A DNA stretch of 60,000 bases, from contig NC_134028.1 of assembly GCF_964204645.1 (NCBI RefSeq), positions 22,048,153-22,108,152 on the forward strand, given 5' to 3'. The position numbers and the translations under genes were made by a program. This document shows positions 23,749-35,018 of the stretch, in pieces. The stretch comes from Tubulanus polymorphus. Taxonomy: Eukaryota > Nemertea > Palaeonemertea > Tubulaniformes > Tubulanidae. The stretch's first letter is position 1; each line of letters begins with the position of its first letter. Below the pieces are notes generated by a model. That model worked only from the letters and a program-made list of their open reading frames with translations, did no database searches and was not told the origin of the DNA.

Positions 23749-24524
23749 TAATAGCGGATGAAACTCCTGGCTCAACCGATTCGCTTGGCGCACAGGAAGA
23801 AGATCCTACAACGGCGTCGATCTCGGCGTCTTTCGACTCGACTACCGCGCCCCAAAAGTCAACACCGTTAGCCACTACTAACATCGCAGTATCAACGAAA
23901 TCGTCGACAACTAAACCGATTAAGACCACAGCAACTAGTACCGCACCGAACACGAGTACCGCACCGAGCACGAGTACCGCAGCAAGCACGAGTACCCCAG
24001 CAAGCACGAGTACCGCAGCAAGCACGAGTACTGCACCGAGCACGAGTACCGCAGCAAGCACGAGTACCGCAGCAAGCACGAGTACCCCAGCAAGCACGAG
24101 TACCGCAGCAAGCACGAGTACCCCAGCAAGCACGAGTACCCCAGCAAGCACGAGTACCGCAGCAAGCACGAGTACCTCAGCAAGCACGAGTACCCCAGCA
24201 AGCACGAGTACCCCAGCAAGCACGAGTACCACGACAACAAGTCAGAAATCTTCGATCCCCGGTTCAAGTAGGAGTATTACACCAGCACCAACTCATACCT
24301 CATCGCCGGCGAATGTAACATCGACTACTCAAACACTGCCGCCGGCCGCGTCTACTTCTCGATTCGATTCGGGATCGTTCGTTGGTGGAATCGCGCTCGG
24401 GGCTTTCGTCGTCGCTTTTCTGTTGATCGGACGTAAATTGTACGCGATGCACAAGTCGAGGCGATACCGCACTCTGCTAGAGGAGACGGGATTCAATCTT
24501 GATCCGTCTGAACCGTTCGGATAA
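23749..24524 (+). CDS. CD164-like sialomucin, exon 2 (mucin stalk, TM, tail)
   Basis: Starts after the acceptor CTCTCTTTCAG and ends at TAA 24522-24524. With exon 1 it makes a 283-aa type I membrane protein. After the signal peptide comes an acidic stretch (GAQEEDP), then a Ser/Thr/Pro/Ala stalk dominated by about 16 repeats of STST(A/P)A (about residues 90-187), then another Ser/Thr-rich stretch with one NVT site. The membrane segment FVGGIALGAFVVAFLLIG (236-253) follows, then a short tail with YRTL (265-268), a YxxPhi-type endocytic/lysosomal sorting motif. The FDSGSFVGG entry to the membrane helix and the terminal Tyr motif resemble CD164/endolyn (MGC-24) sialomucins, which are heavily O-glycosylated and act at the cell surface and in endolysosomes. 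The vertebrate cysteine-rich domain is missing. The stalk reads open in antisense frames only because the 18-bp period preserves phase. Confidence 0.85.
23937..24230. repeat. 18-bp coding minisatellite in the mucin stalk
   Basis: About 16 tandem units of AGTACC(C/G)CAGCAAGCACG, alternating CCA/GCA codons. The period is a multiple of three, so unit gains and losses keep the frame. Near-identical neighbouring units suggest ongoing turnover and likely length polymorphism. Confidence 0.95.
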
Positions 24525-24566
24525 CGACGAACAGCTCGACGAACGAACAACACCGAACCCTGATCG

Positions 24567-24572
24567 AATAAA
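24567..24572 (+). terminator. poly(A) signal of the sialomucin gene
   Basis: AATAAA lies 43 bp after the stop codon, followed by an A-rich stretch. If used, the 3' UTR is very short. Confidence 0.5.
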
Positions 24573-25413
24573 CGCTAAAAAAACAACAACAATATACGAG
24601 TTGGGCTGAAAAATGATATCTTGTTTTACCGGTAATCGGCCGGGTCATTTTGGTTACTGCGATAGAATTTGTAATCGGTTCATTTCTATAGCTGCCGGGT
24701 CTGTTATTGAAAGCTCGATAGATAGGCAACTGTATGTACAGGATATGTACTCTATGTACAGGATAGATAGGCGGCAACTTTTAAGCTCAGCAGATATGAG
24801 AAACAATGTATCAATGTTTTGCCTTACATGCAAGTTAAGGATAAAAAACGACTCAAATGGAATTATCCTTCTCAGACGACCTTTCGGGTTTTTTTTCACT
24901 GCCCAAAACCAACGCGCACGGAAGGAAAATCAACTCTAAACAAGAAACATAAACATTTCAAGCCCTGTTTTGCTTGCCGCGTGTGAAACTCTACTGTTTC
25001 AGGTTTCGCTGAAGTACTGTCGGTGTGGCGAAATCTATTTGAGAACGTTATTATTTTGTCAGCGCCCCGTGCCTTTGGGTGCTCTGTCCGGTCTGAAGAC
25101 ATTGGTCGGTTTATTTCTATAAGATATTTCATTGCTTTTCGTGTGGCCGAGACAAAAAAATAATGCCCTCACAAATCCCCCTGCACATCGCTTCGCGGCC
25201 AAAGGCAATCTCGATGGGAGAATATTTGCCGGGGCAATTTTGCGATGGGTATAATTTGACTAGGGGGGTGATTGTCGGGGGGGGGGACTATAGACCGTTG
25301 ACCTGATACAGTCACGATATAGTAAAATTTTGTTATGAAAGTTGTAATACTTTGACAATAAAGTTGGTCTATATTGACGACCAATTCGTACAAATAAAAC
25401 GATTAATTGAAAA

Positions 25414-25492
25414 TATTTGACGCGCGAGCTTTCGCTTCGTGAATCGCCCGATGAAGCTACCATACACTAACCGCAGGCTTATGCGTCAAATA
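25414..25492. mobile_element. foldback element, TATTTGACGC family
   Basis: Left TATTTGACGCGCGAGCTTTC and right GGCTTATGCGTCAAATA are inverted. CCGATGAAGC lies inside. A closer relative is at 26701-26796. Confidence 0.6.
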
Positions 25493-25906
25493 AACTGACG
25501 TTAACCTTTAAAATACTACTCATCTCTCCGTACTTGAAAATAGCGTGTTTTAATCGTATATTCCCACTGTATGTACTTATAACTAATTCGCCTGAAATCT
25601 ATTTTCAACCATATTTTGAAATCGTGTGTAATTCACTGTACACGTCTAATCTTGAATAATAAACGTTGCTTTTTCTTTCTATGAAATTGTCGCTAATTAG
25701 TTCCGACTATTATCAGTGTGACTCTTGAGCACGTGGTTTTAAAGGATTTCCAGACGGAAGAACCAGTCTAGCATCATCAACGAATAAAAGCGCCCGGAGC
25801 ACTTCGAACATAAATTAGCAATTCAAAATCGCGTCGTTAAAACAAACATGAATCAGATTTCGTCGTTTTGGTGCGTGTCTCCTGTGTCTCACGCGCGGAG
25901 ACACAT

Positions 25907-26275
25907 TAGCCGCGATCACACGAGCATATTTGGCACGGACAAAATTCGGCCCGTGCCAAATTTGGCCCGGAAACAACTGTTCACACGGGTGCCAAATCGG
26001 ACCGGGCCTGTTTGGCCCCGGCCAAATTTGGCCCGACCGAAAACGTTGAGACAGGCCCAAGCCAAATTTTAGCACCAGACAAATGATTGCGTTTAGTTTT
26101 TGAATTGCAACTAGCACCAGAAATGATCCACTTCGCTTTGTTTGAGCATTGTTTAGTCTCGAGTGAATGGTTTGTGTGTGAACGCGATCTCTAAGTTGGC
26201 ACGGGCCAAATTTGGCCCGAGCCTGATCCGTGCCAATTTGGCCCGGGCTAAATTGTCTTCGTGTGATCACGGATA
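25907..26275. mobile_element. MITE, CGCGATCACACGA / GGGCCAAATTTGGCCC family, complete copy
   Basis: Terminal inverted repeats TAGCCGCGATCACACGA (25907-25923) and TCGTGTGATCACGGATA (26259-26275). Subterminal repeated palindromes of CCAAATTTGG type are flanked by GGGC/GCCC. An ATT triplet borders each end and could be a 3-bp target duplication. No transposase. Long open frames across it are by-products of the GC-rich palindromes. Related copies are at 20562, 22474, 34405 and 58190. Confidence 0.8.
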
Positions 26276-26357
26276 TTAAACGCCAGGCGGTATAATGCAA
26301 AGGTGCACGGTAATAATGCCCGCAGTAAAAATGCATACATAACGTGACGAGTAGTAT

Positions 26358-26685
26358 TAAGGCGGGCGTAGGTCGGCCTTGCGACGGCTTGCGACTCACT
26401 GCGACCGCCAGCGACGATCGCGTCGCAACGACTCACCGACCTACGCTACCTTGCGACTGTCAGCGACGGGTTGCGACTGCCAGCGACGCCAGTCGCAATG
26501 AGTCGCACATGTTTTACTTTCTGCGACGCGACGCGACCGTCGCAACCGACCTGCGTGCTGTTGCGACTGGCAGCAACTAGTCGCACACAGTCGCTGACAA
26601 CCGCATCGCAACCGACTTGCGCGGCCACTTGTGACGCAACGCGACGATCGCGTCGCGTCGCAAGGCCGACCTACGCCCGCCTTTA
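26358..26685. mobile_element. MITE, GCGTAGGTCGGCC-end family rich in TGCGAC
   Basis: Inverted ends of about 28 bp: left AAGGCGGGCGTAGGTCGGCC then TTGCGAC; right GTCGCAAGGCCGACCTACGC then CCGCCTTTA. The interior consists almost entirely of TGCGAC/GTCGCA and CAGCGACG steps, so it folds and reads open in many frames. A degraded copy lies at 1699-2334 and a lone right end at 52579-52606. Confidence 0.8.
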
Positions 26686-26700
26686 TATAGGTAAACTTTT

Positions 26701-26796
26701 TATTTGACGCACAAGCTTTCGCTACTAATGTGGCTTCATCGGGTGAATGAACATGAAACACCTACACATTAATAGCGAATGCTCGTGCGTCAAATA
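26701..26796. mobile_element. foldback element, TATTTGACGC family
   Basis: Left TATTTGACGCACAAGCTTTC and right GAATGCTCGTGCGTCAAATA are inverted over 30 bp with three mismatches. The loop carries GGCTTCATCGGGTG. It directly abuts the element ending at 26685. Confidence 0.75.
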
Positions 26797-29700
26797 GATA
26801 TCCTATATAGTACCATTCGTCTCGTTATTTATTCATTCTAAGCCCGGTTAACGGGGCCAGATTCTGGAACAGGGTAAGCGCAAGCCTCTTATGCCCCCAA
26901 TCTCCATCAACTTTAAAAAAAAGTCTTCACACGGCTACTCTACGAATCCATATCACACAGGAAGTGATAATTATGTGATGCATCAAAAACCTTCTATTCT
27001 GAATTCGATATACTAGCCGCTATCGTCAGTTTTAGGGAAATAGCGCATGCGCATTGACGACGAGTTCAGCGCGAAGGGTACGGAGTTCCTCGCACATGAG
27101 AGCGTTGGCCTACTGCGTCGAAAACTATCAAAACATGTTAGATATTTGGCGTACGAAAAAATGCGTTGAGCTACCCGCACAGGAGCCGAAAACTGCGCTG
27201 CGCACTTTGCGTCCGTATTATTCGGCTCGAGTGCGGGGCCTTAAGAAATGAAGGGCCCGAAAGTCTCAATGTACAATAGAACCTGTGCTGGTTTTGAAAA
27301 CGTTCCGCGACGCAATAACACCAGACGAATATTGGCCGCCAGCCTCCGGGGGATGAAGGCAACGTATCGACATTTCTGCGCGAATTGATGGCGCCCCGCA
27401 AAACGTCACGAATTCAAAACACGTGTCGAAAACCGATTCGAACCTAATTTGCATTTCGTTCGTCGAATCGTGTCGGTGAAGATAGAACGCGACGGGGGAA
27501 TGGCTGATTGATCGGAAACAACGGACTAACAACAATATAATAGGTTTCATACAAAAACCAGTCGTTCCCGGCCTTAAGGAAATCAGTACTTCCCGAAAGT
27601 TTATATACGTGTGCTGGTCGGTGCGAACCGGCTACTAATTGAGAGGTTTAGACATCGAAAATACCCAAAAAGGACAGACTTTTGAACTGTATGCAGAAAG
27701 ATTGAAACCGAATTTCATTTTGTAACGGTGCGTAATGAAGAACTCTTTAACGATATTATCAAAATATTCCCCCACCATTAGAAACCTCGACGAGGACAAG
27801 ACCAATTTAAACTACTTTACTTTCTTCCCAACCAGTTATTAGCCGGAAATTGATATTGGCGAATTGGTAGATCAGGGGTTTAAGGCCTTGGATATCTATT
27901 TCCATATCCACCTCCTATGAGTAAAAATTGAATTTTGGAAAATTGAAAAACACTGGTTTGGTTACTTGCAATTAAATGTTAATTATCTTTTTCATAACTA
28001 TTCTATGTACAAATTTTATACATTATCTCTTTTATTTTCCAATTTTACATAATCCGCAATCGTGTTTTAAGATTCTATGATGAATGGATATTGAATTGAA
28101 TTGAATTGAATAAAGAAGTTTCCAGTTTCTAGGCGCCATTTTGTGGCGGTCCCTCGAGGTCCCCATTGTTGCGATGATTTGCGCTCATTTTTAAAACATA
28201 AGTTTAGATTGAATATCATATAGTTCTGCAGCCCCTTGCTCGACGAAATCAATTTATACACCATTTTAAAGGAAATGAAATGCAGATATTTGCTGGCGAT
28301 TCTTGGAATTTTTGAACGCAAAAATTGAGAACAGTGACGATGTGAAACCAAGGACCGCATATCTTAACCGTGCGTAAAAGAAACCGCAATATCTATTAAT
28401 TTTGAAATATCTAAGTATCTCTTGAAGCTTTATTTCCAATTTTCACAGAGGTTAAAGGGGGTAATTTGCAGTTAGACAAGACACTTAGACAAGGAAAAAA
28501 ATGAGTACGAGTCTGGGACATTATGAAGGGATACAGTAATAGACAATAATGATACCACGAGTTGGTAAAGGAGCCGTGTTAACCCGTGGTATCAAACCAA
28601 TAAACACGAAAACAGGTAGTCACTGTGTAGGTTAACTGATTTTATTAAAATATTACGAGCTTTCGCTACAAGTCCATAAAGTAGTTTCGACAGGTCAATG
28701 AGTGAACGGATAAACAACAGTGTTCATTGACTTTACTCGTTTATCCGACGAAGCACGTGATTTCTGGTGAAAAATAAGTCAGGCTCAGCTGTTTTCACGA
28801 GTAATCCCTATATCAACATTTCTGAAGATTTTTAAATATGGAAAACATATCTATCTATTCTAAATTGGACATATTTTATCGCATACTTTATGATGGACGT
28901 TCCTTAATTTCCCCGGTGGGAATAAATAGTATTCGGATGATGCAGTCTTTCTCAATTTATGGTTTTCCAGATAGAAATGCTCATGTCTATCACCCGCAGA
29001 ACCATATGAAGTAACAACCTATACACGTATTTGTCGATTGTGTGATTTTTTTTCAAAGACGTCGACGAAAATGTAAAAATTCCTGGCTGAATTCAGGATT
29101 CTACCAATGACAAAGATTATCGCGTGTTCCCAACGACTTGCAACGTTGATTATCTGGAATTCTCGGAATATTTCCAAGATACCAATTCTATGGAACAATC
29201 TGAGTTCATGTTGTAACGGTTATACAGAATCAGACATTAATAATGATTGGAAAAAAATGTCCGAAATGTTCCGACCCGAGCCATATGAACGTATGTTAGA
29301 TACATTGTACGTTCACCTTGAACTTATATCTATTCGACGTTTCGACTATAAGTTATCATCACAATACTTGGTTACTTTTTCGTCCTCGCGACAAACTCCG
29401 ATTGCCCCGCAATTTGATTGAATTCAGTACGATATTTAGTCTGTTTGCCGATGAAGCATTTTTTCGATGATCGCTTAGAATTGAAAATGACAAAATTCGT
29501 TTTCACTTTCAGCGCGTTACATAAAGAAAATATCATTCACAATTTCGTCGAAAGATTTTATGCAGTGCTATTTCGGAATCTGCGTAGGATTTGGCTAATT
29601 CGCCGGGGAAATGTCTGTCATTGCAGATTAGATAGTAAATCGGAAACGTTAAAATGTCGACATCGAAATCTCCCCGTATACAAACAAGACCCGATTCTTG

Positions 29701-30888
29701 ACGCGACGGTAACACATTTCTATGAAATGAAATGCGACGCACGGAAAGCCGTGCGCTCTGAGAATAGGTAGCAGTTACATCTAAAAGTTATGAGTATAAT
29801 CATGCAAATATACTGTTTCACTATTCACCTGAAAAAAGCTAGAATTAAAATCCAATTCAAAAGAGTGAAATTTGTTTATCAAGAATACAATCAAAAGTTA
29901 AAGATGTATAATTTGAATCTAATAGGGAAGTTTCCGGTTATCAGGAGCCATTTTGTTTGTTGCAGCAGAGAAAAATGAAACGAACGCCTCCATAAATAGA
30001 ATATGTCAGCTGTCAAACGATACTTAACTATGATTTTTGTGGCAAAATGGGAATGGGCGACAATAAATCGCGATAAAGGCTTTAGTGTAAGAAATGTTAA
30101 AATCTGCCCAACAATGCGGGACCTCAAAATGACACCTGGTGATTGAAAACTTCAATATTCTTGATAAATTTAGATTTTCGCATAAAATGTATTTTAACCC
30201 TATCATCCATTCTTTACGCATTGGTTAACGGGAGATCCTATTCGCTGGAACTAAAAATCCGCGATTCAGCATTTGCCAAGAGTTTAATTCAATGGGTACA
30301 ATTTTTTATAAATATTCATCTGATTTTTATTACGCTAGCCGGTTTTCTCGGAATCGACGAATTAAGACGGCAGAACCGTGGATGTGGAGATTGTTTCGTG
30401 AATTGAGTCCCCGGCAGAGATTGCAGAACAAATCGGATCAGTGATGTGTGCTCTACTCACGCGGGATGTTTGCCAATTATAAATTTTTCAATAACAATCT
30501 CCCGGTTCGAAATCGATAAAGATCTAGAGAGGATAGGCCACACAGAATTCGAAAAAATGAAATCATGATCGCGTTTTAGTTTATAGATTTTCTTGCTTTT
30601 TTAGATTGAATTCACGCGAGTTCGAACATACACAAAGCTATCTGAATTAGCTTAGGATTACCGACTAGAAAGTAAATATGTCACCGATTACATTAGATTT
30701 GAATGTGTCAAGCACAAGTGGAACGACGTCGAAATGAATCTCAAAATTACGCGCGGAAGTAATCTTTTGATGAATACATATTTGCACGTGATGTGGCATA
30801 TGAATTTGAATAAATATTAAACACGGTAGGATTTATAGGTCCATTTGATAATATAGATATATGTTTATCAGCAGAATACTTTACAACA

Positions 30889-30949
30889 GGTCCTCCGGCG
30901 CAACGACCCAAACAACCTCGAGGTACCGGGTTCGAATCCCAGTGAGGAT
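30889..30949 (+). pseudogene. tRNA-like relic
   Basis: GTCCTCCGGCGCAACGACCC is followed by CTCGAGGTACCGGGTTCGAA and TCCCAGTGAGGAT. The T-arm with a GGGTTCGAATCCC B-box and a TCCTC/GAGGA acceptor pairing are recognisable. The anticodon arm is collapsed and the molecule is too short (about 60 nt). Confidence 0.45.
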
Positions 30950-31140
30950 GAATTCTATACATATATCACAATATTTTGCTAAATAAAATGCTTCGAAATG
31001 TGCTCATTCTAATATAGCTTTTTATGCCTCCTCGCGACGAGCGGTGGCATATACTGAACCTAACTCACTGGATTTTCTAAAGAATATTTTCAAATCCCTT
31101 CCAGACGCTGATAATTCTTCGATATATATATATACATTAC

Positions 31141-31289
31141 CTGAGATTTAGACTGGCGAGACTGTTACGACGGACCATCACCGACGGTTCGTCCTCGACC
31201 AATTCACCACCACCCAAACTGTTCTCGTCCATGTGTCGTAGATATCCTCCCGAGATCATCGTCGCCGTGGTCTCGCCTCCGCGAAGCAT
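31141..31289 (-). CDS. candidate first coding exon, unidentified protein
   Basis: On the minus strand an ATG at 31289, directly preceded by an in-frame TGA, opens MLRGGETTATMISGGYLRH, then MDENSLGGGELVEDEP, then SVMVRRNSLASLNL, and stops at a good donor AG|GTAATG, leaving two bases. The acidic DENSLGGGELVEDEP and the RRNS (PKA-type phosphorylation consensus) look like a regulated cytosolic N-terminus. No family recognised. Downstream exons would lie at lower coordinates; 21601-21677 fits in phase and 17292-17368 may also belong. If so, the sialomucin gene sits in an intron of this gene on the opposite strand. Confidence 0.5.
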
Positions 31290-32696
31290 TCAAAAAACCC
31301 GAATTATTTAGACGATTTAATTTATTCCCCCGGCGTGAACTATTCGCCAACGCGCGTCATCTCCAAAAACTATGATACTGTTAATCTATCTACGAAGCGA
31401 GCGCGGGAGACAAGCGCTTACAACGCGAACCGTTCAAAGTGTCTGCATTTTTTGCGAGATATCAGTTTTTCAGTGTCCATACTTGTCGCATTGAATAGAT
31501 CACCGCGACCATACCGACAACTTCGAATTCACCGTGCAGATTTTCTAATCGCGATTTAAATCACAACGGTTCCCTGTGATTAGCATCCTTATTTGTCTGC
31601 TGGATAATGTGTTTATTGTGAGCGCGCTTTTTGGCGACGCATACACGTCAGACTTTCGACTAATACGCAAGAACGCGTGGCTGCTCGCGGCCGCTTCACC
31701 GTATCCAACATCTCAACTACCTCGACTCTTGACTACCAGGGGTTAAAGCATGTCTTAGCGACGTTTTAAGCGCCATATCTGTGTACACTGGGTACTCAAA
31801 CATGTTGATCCAACGAAAATCTGATTGACTGGGGTGATTCTTATCAGTGTATAGTGCCATAATCGGTGCTGATATAAGGAAAATGTTTAATGGCTCACGA
31901 CGCCAATGGCACATCATCATCCACGCACCCGCAACATTAATTCCGCTCACGAAGATTTAATTTATTTGTTCAATGGGATCGTATTTGAAATATTTTCGCT
32001 GAGAGATTGATTATGTGTGCGCCAACGTCCCAATTATCCCCATGCGATCCGTTTTTGGAAGATAAATGCTATTGAGAGTTGCAGAACAAACTGGAAAGTT
32101 TGCGCGCCGTAGCGCGTCTCGGGTCGAGTGGAGCGTGTCGATATCACCGAAAAATGTCCAAATCCAACCATTTGTTACATTTACAACTTGAGAAAATACA
32201 TATATTTCGTTATACACGGCTGCATTTCTAGACAGCATGAATGATTTATACACGCCCGGCGTCTACGTGAATGGGCTGGAATTATAGCAGTTTGCAAAAA
32301 AACAACAGTACGAAACCATTAGATGTATATACATATAGACGTGTATTGTGCAACAATTATCCTCAACGCCTCTAAGAAACCTTTCACGTGTGAAAGGGAG
32401 AGGTTTTCTAGAAGGATTTTATGGCTTCCATGCGCTGATACAGGATTTCTAAAAGGGATATTCACGGATCTGGACCGATTTTTAAAAAAAAGTTTTTTTC
32501 TTGCAGCATTTGAAACAACTGGCGATCTTTCCAATACATTACTAGTGTATATAATTTTAGTAAATTCCTACATATTTTAGACCTTCTTTGCAAAAATACG
32601 GAGGCGATGGGCTCATCAATTTGCTACTGCTCCGCTAATGACTTCAGTTAATTTTGTGTAGTTTTGACAACATTGTTCCGCAGAGTATGGACTGAT

Positions 32697-32880
32697 GACA
32701 ACGTTTATGTTATATTATGTCTTATTTTGTTATGTTAAATTATGTCTTATTATGTTATGTCATGATATTTTATGTCATGTCTTATAATGTTATGTTATAT
32801 TATGTCTTGTTATGTTATGTTTTGCTGTATTATATTCGGAATATTATACTATATTATAACTTATACAGCGCATTATTACA
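32697..32880. repeat. TTATGTTATGTCT-type low-complexity repeat
   Basis: Irregular tandem runs of TTATG and TATGTCTTAT units, very AT-rich, grading into plain AT sequence. Confidence 0.85.
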
Positions 32881-34404
32881 AAAGGCTTTATGGCGTTTTA
32901 AAATAAGTACAACCCAACTGAGATACAATATTCAAAACATTTACATATTCAGTTATGAATTTTTTTAAACATAGTGCGAAATAAAATAAAGTAGTAACGG
33001 CATCAACGTTTATAGCGGATGTATTTAGAGTACGAATTTAGGGGAAGAAAGAGTTTTCACCGACATCAGGCGTAGCTAATTTTTAGATTCCGCGACAGGA
33101 AAAAGACCGGCTGCTGGGTTTGTTTTAGCGCTGGTAAATGGCTGAAAATATGCTTCCGGTATGTCGCCGCGGTTCCGCAGAGGGCAACATCGGAACCGCA
33201 GTCCCCAGGCAGCGACAATTTCAACTGCATCTTCCTGACATTTTGACGTTTAACAAAAAAAGAAGAAATCTATGTTGTGATTATATTTCGACGGCGGTAT
33301 AAACCGAGGTTCCGATTCTCGGCCGAACGAATGTGGAGCCCGTAGTTATCGTCATCAGGCTTCGTGAGAAAATTAGCGTTACGTATTCAATGAGATATTT
33401 CGTATGCGGGGACACAAAGCTATACGGGGTTGATCACCCGTTGATTAGCCTTAGCCGGAATATATCACTTTAGAATAATCCCGGCCAAGACTCGATACGC
33501 TTAAATAGGATTTATACAATATATGTATGCATACGTATCATAGGATGATGTTGATGATGATGATGGGTGGTTCAACTGTACCCCTGATACAATACCAAGG
33601 TCACTTCTCTCTGACACATTTAAGGGCCTACGGCTGACCGTGACCAAAAGTATAGCTCATCGAATGATTTGATAAACTATCGATTCCAATCATCATGAAA
33701 AACACTGTGTCGACGACAATATTGTATGATAAAAGAAAAACGGGCCCGAAAATGTTTCCTTGATCTATAGACATATCACATAGTCATGAACATCCTGTTT
33801 GGCTATTAGGATACAGTCGACACAAACGTTTCGCTCGAGAGGAAACCATTTTTCTTTTGTAATTGTGGTATTTTCTGAGAGCACTGGGTTACTAAATCCC
33901 TATAGGGACTACTATATTGTCATAAAGTAAAAGTTCGTTATAACGCCACCCGTTTTGGTGCAGCCACTGTTCACTTAACGCCAACATTTTCCAGAGAACA
34001 GATTTGCTAAATCTAACCCAAATTCAATGATTAATACCATTCGGTATAACGCCAAATTCGCAATCGAAATGCCATGTTTTTCATTGGTTTCATTGGTCCC
34101 AATAATGGCATTTTAAAGTACTTTTATTGTATGCATACATTTATTCATAGAACTATAAGCGAACGGGAAGACCGACTCATCATATATCCGCATATACGCA
34201 GTTCTATGGCAAATATATTGAAGTCAAATGAATGAACTCTCTGTGAGACAGCTAGCTAGGCTTCACGTCAGCCTAGTCTGGTGTCGGCATTGTTGCCGAA
34301 ACAATTAAGAGTAACCTTTAAAATTGTCGGTCTGGTATTCAAACTAACGAGGGCCCTTCGAAGCATTTATTTGGCCAGTTCTTCATTGACTATCCGGTTA
34401 ACAA

Positions 34405-34455
34405 TAGCCGCGATCACGCCAAATCGGCACGGATCAGGCCCGAGTCAAATTGCCT
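34405..34455. mobile_element. fragment of the CGCGATCACACGA MITE family
   Basis: TAGCCGCGATCAC followed by GCCAAATCGGCACGGATCAG and GCCCGAGTCAAATT, an end fragment matching the inverted right part of 25907-26275. Confidence 0.5.
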
Positions 34456-34622
34456 ATGCCTCTACGTTCGATATTGCCAAAATCTAAAATAAGATTTTGT
34501 AATTTCTTAATTCTTAATTAATTAACGAATTACCATTATTAACGAAATGAATGGTTCCATTGGTCAAACACTTCCGTATTGTGGCGATAAATTGTAGAGA
34601 ATATTTTTGTTAACTCAGTATT

Positions 34623-34712
34623 CCTGAAGAAGACTATTAGGTTATAGTCGAAACGTCGGGCGAGTCAATAGATTATTAGCTTTAAGGAAACCTTTCGGAT
34701 CGACTTATTTAA
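34623..34712 (+). repeat. CTGAAGA / 6-bp stem / GAAACGTCG motif, best-preserved copy
   Basis: CTGAAGA (34624-34630), GACTAT (34632-34637) and ATAGTC (34644-34649) form a perfect 6-bp stem around TAGGTT, then GAAACGTCG. TTATTAGCTTTAAGGAAACC follows, i.e. one arm of the palindromic element at 45132-45280. It matches the CUGANGA...GAAA part of a hammerhead core. Confidence 0.7.
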
Positions 34713-34936
34713 ATATTTATTTACCGGTTGCCCAACTGCATTATGGTTCACCCCTATTAATGTATTCTACCGAAAATTAACATGCCGAGGAATAGTTCAT
34801 TGAACAGCTTTCATCTACACCATTTACATTCATGTAGTAGAATGCATATTGGAGATTAGTAGCTGCGAGCGCTGTCGTATTGAACACACGGCCTCATCGT
34901 GTTCATCTATGTAGTATAACACCACACAGTCATCAA

Positions 34937-35009
34937 GCCCTCGTGGCACAACGGATAGCGCGCTGGACTTCTAATCCAGAGGTTCTGGGTTCGAATCCCA
35001 GCGAGGGTG
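34937..35009 (+). tRNA. tRNA-Arg (anticodon TCT)
   Basis: Intact 73-nt cloverleaf without intron. The acceptor stem is GCCCTCG/CGAGGGT with a G1-T72 wobble and discriminator G. The A-box region is TGGCACAACGG. The anticodon arm CTGGACTTCTAATCCAG has TCT at 34970-34972. The T-arm is CTGGGTTCGAATCCCAG. It decodes AGA. Position, length and base pairing all fit a functional gene. Confidence 0.96.
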
Positions 35010-35018
35010 TTCTTTTTT
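35010..35018 (+). terminator. Pol III terminator of tRNA-Arg
   Basis: TTCTTTTTTT immediately after the discriminator base, a standard RNA polymerase III T-run stop. Confidence 0.85.

Noticed and set aside
23714-24267. Long antisense frames (VLVLAG- and YSCLLG-type repeats) across the mucin
   Set aside because: Pure shadows of the 18-bp minisatellite, which keeps all frames open.
25815-26399. 194-aa minus-strand open frame
   Set aside because: It covers a MITE made of GC-rich palindromes; no protein features.
27266-27550. 94-aa minus ORF with a hydrophobic start
   Set aside because: The hydrophobic stretch contains Arg/Cys and is a poor signal peptide; no other support.
33890-34110. pogo/Tigger-like TTCGTTATAACGCC motifs
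   Set aside because: Only scattered similarity; no paired ends or transposase.
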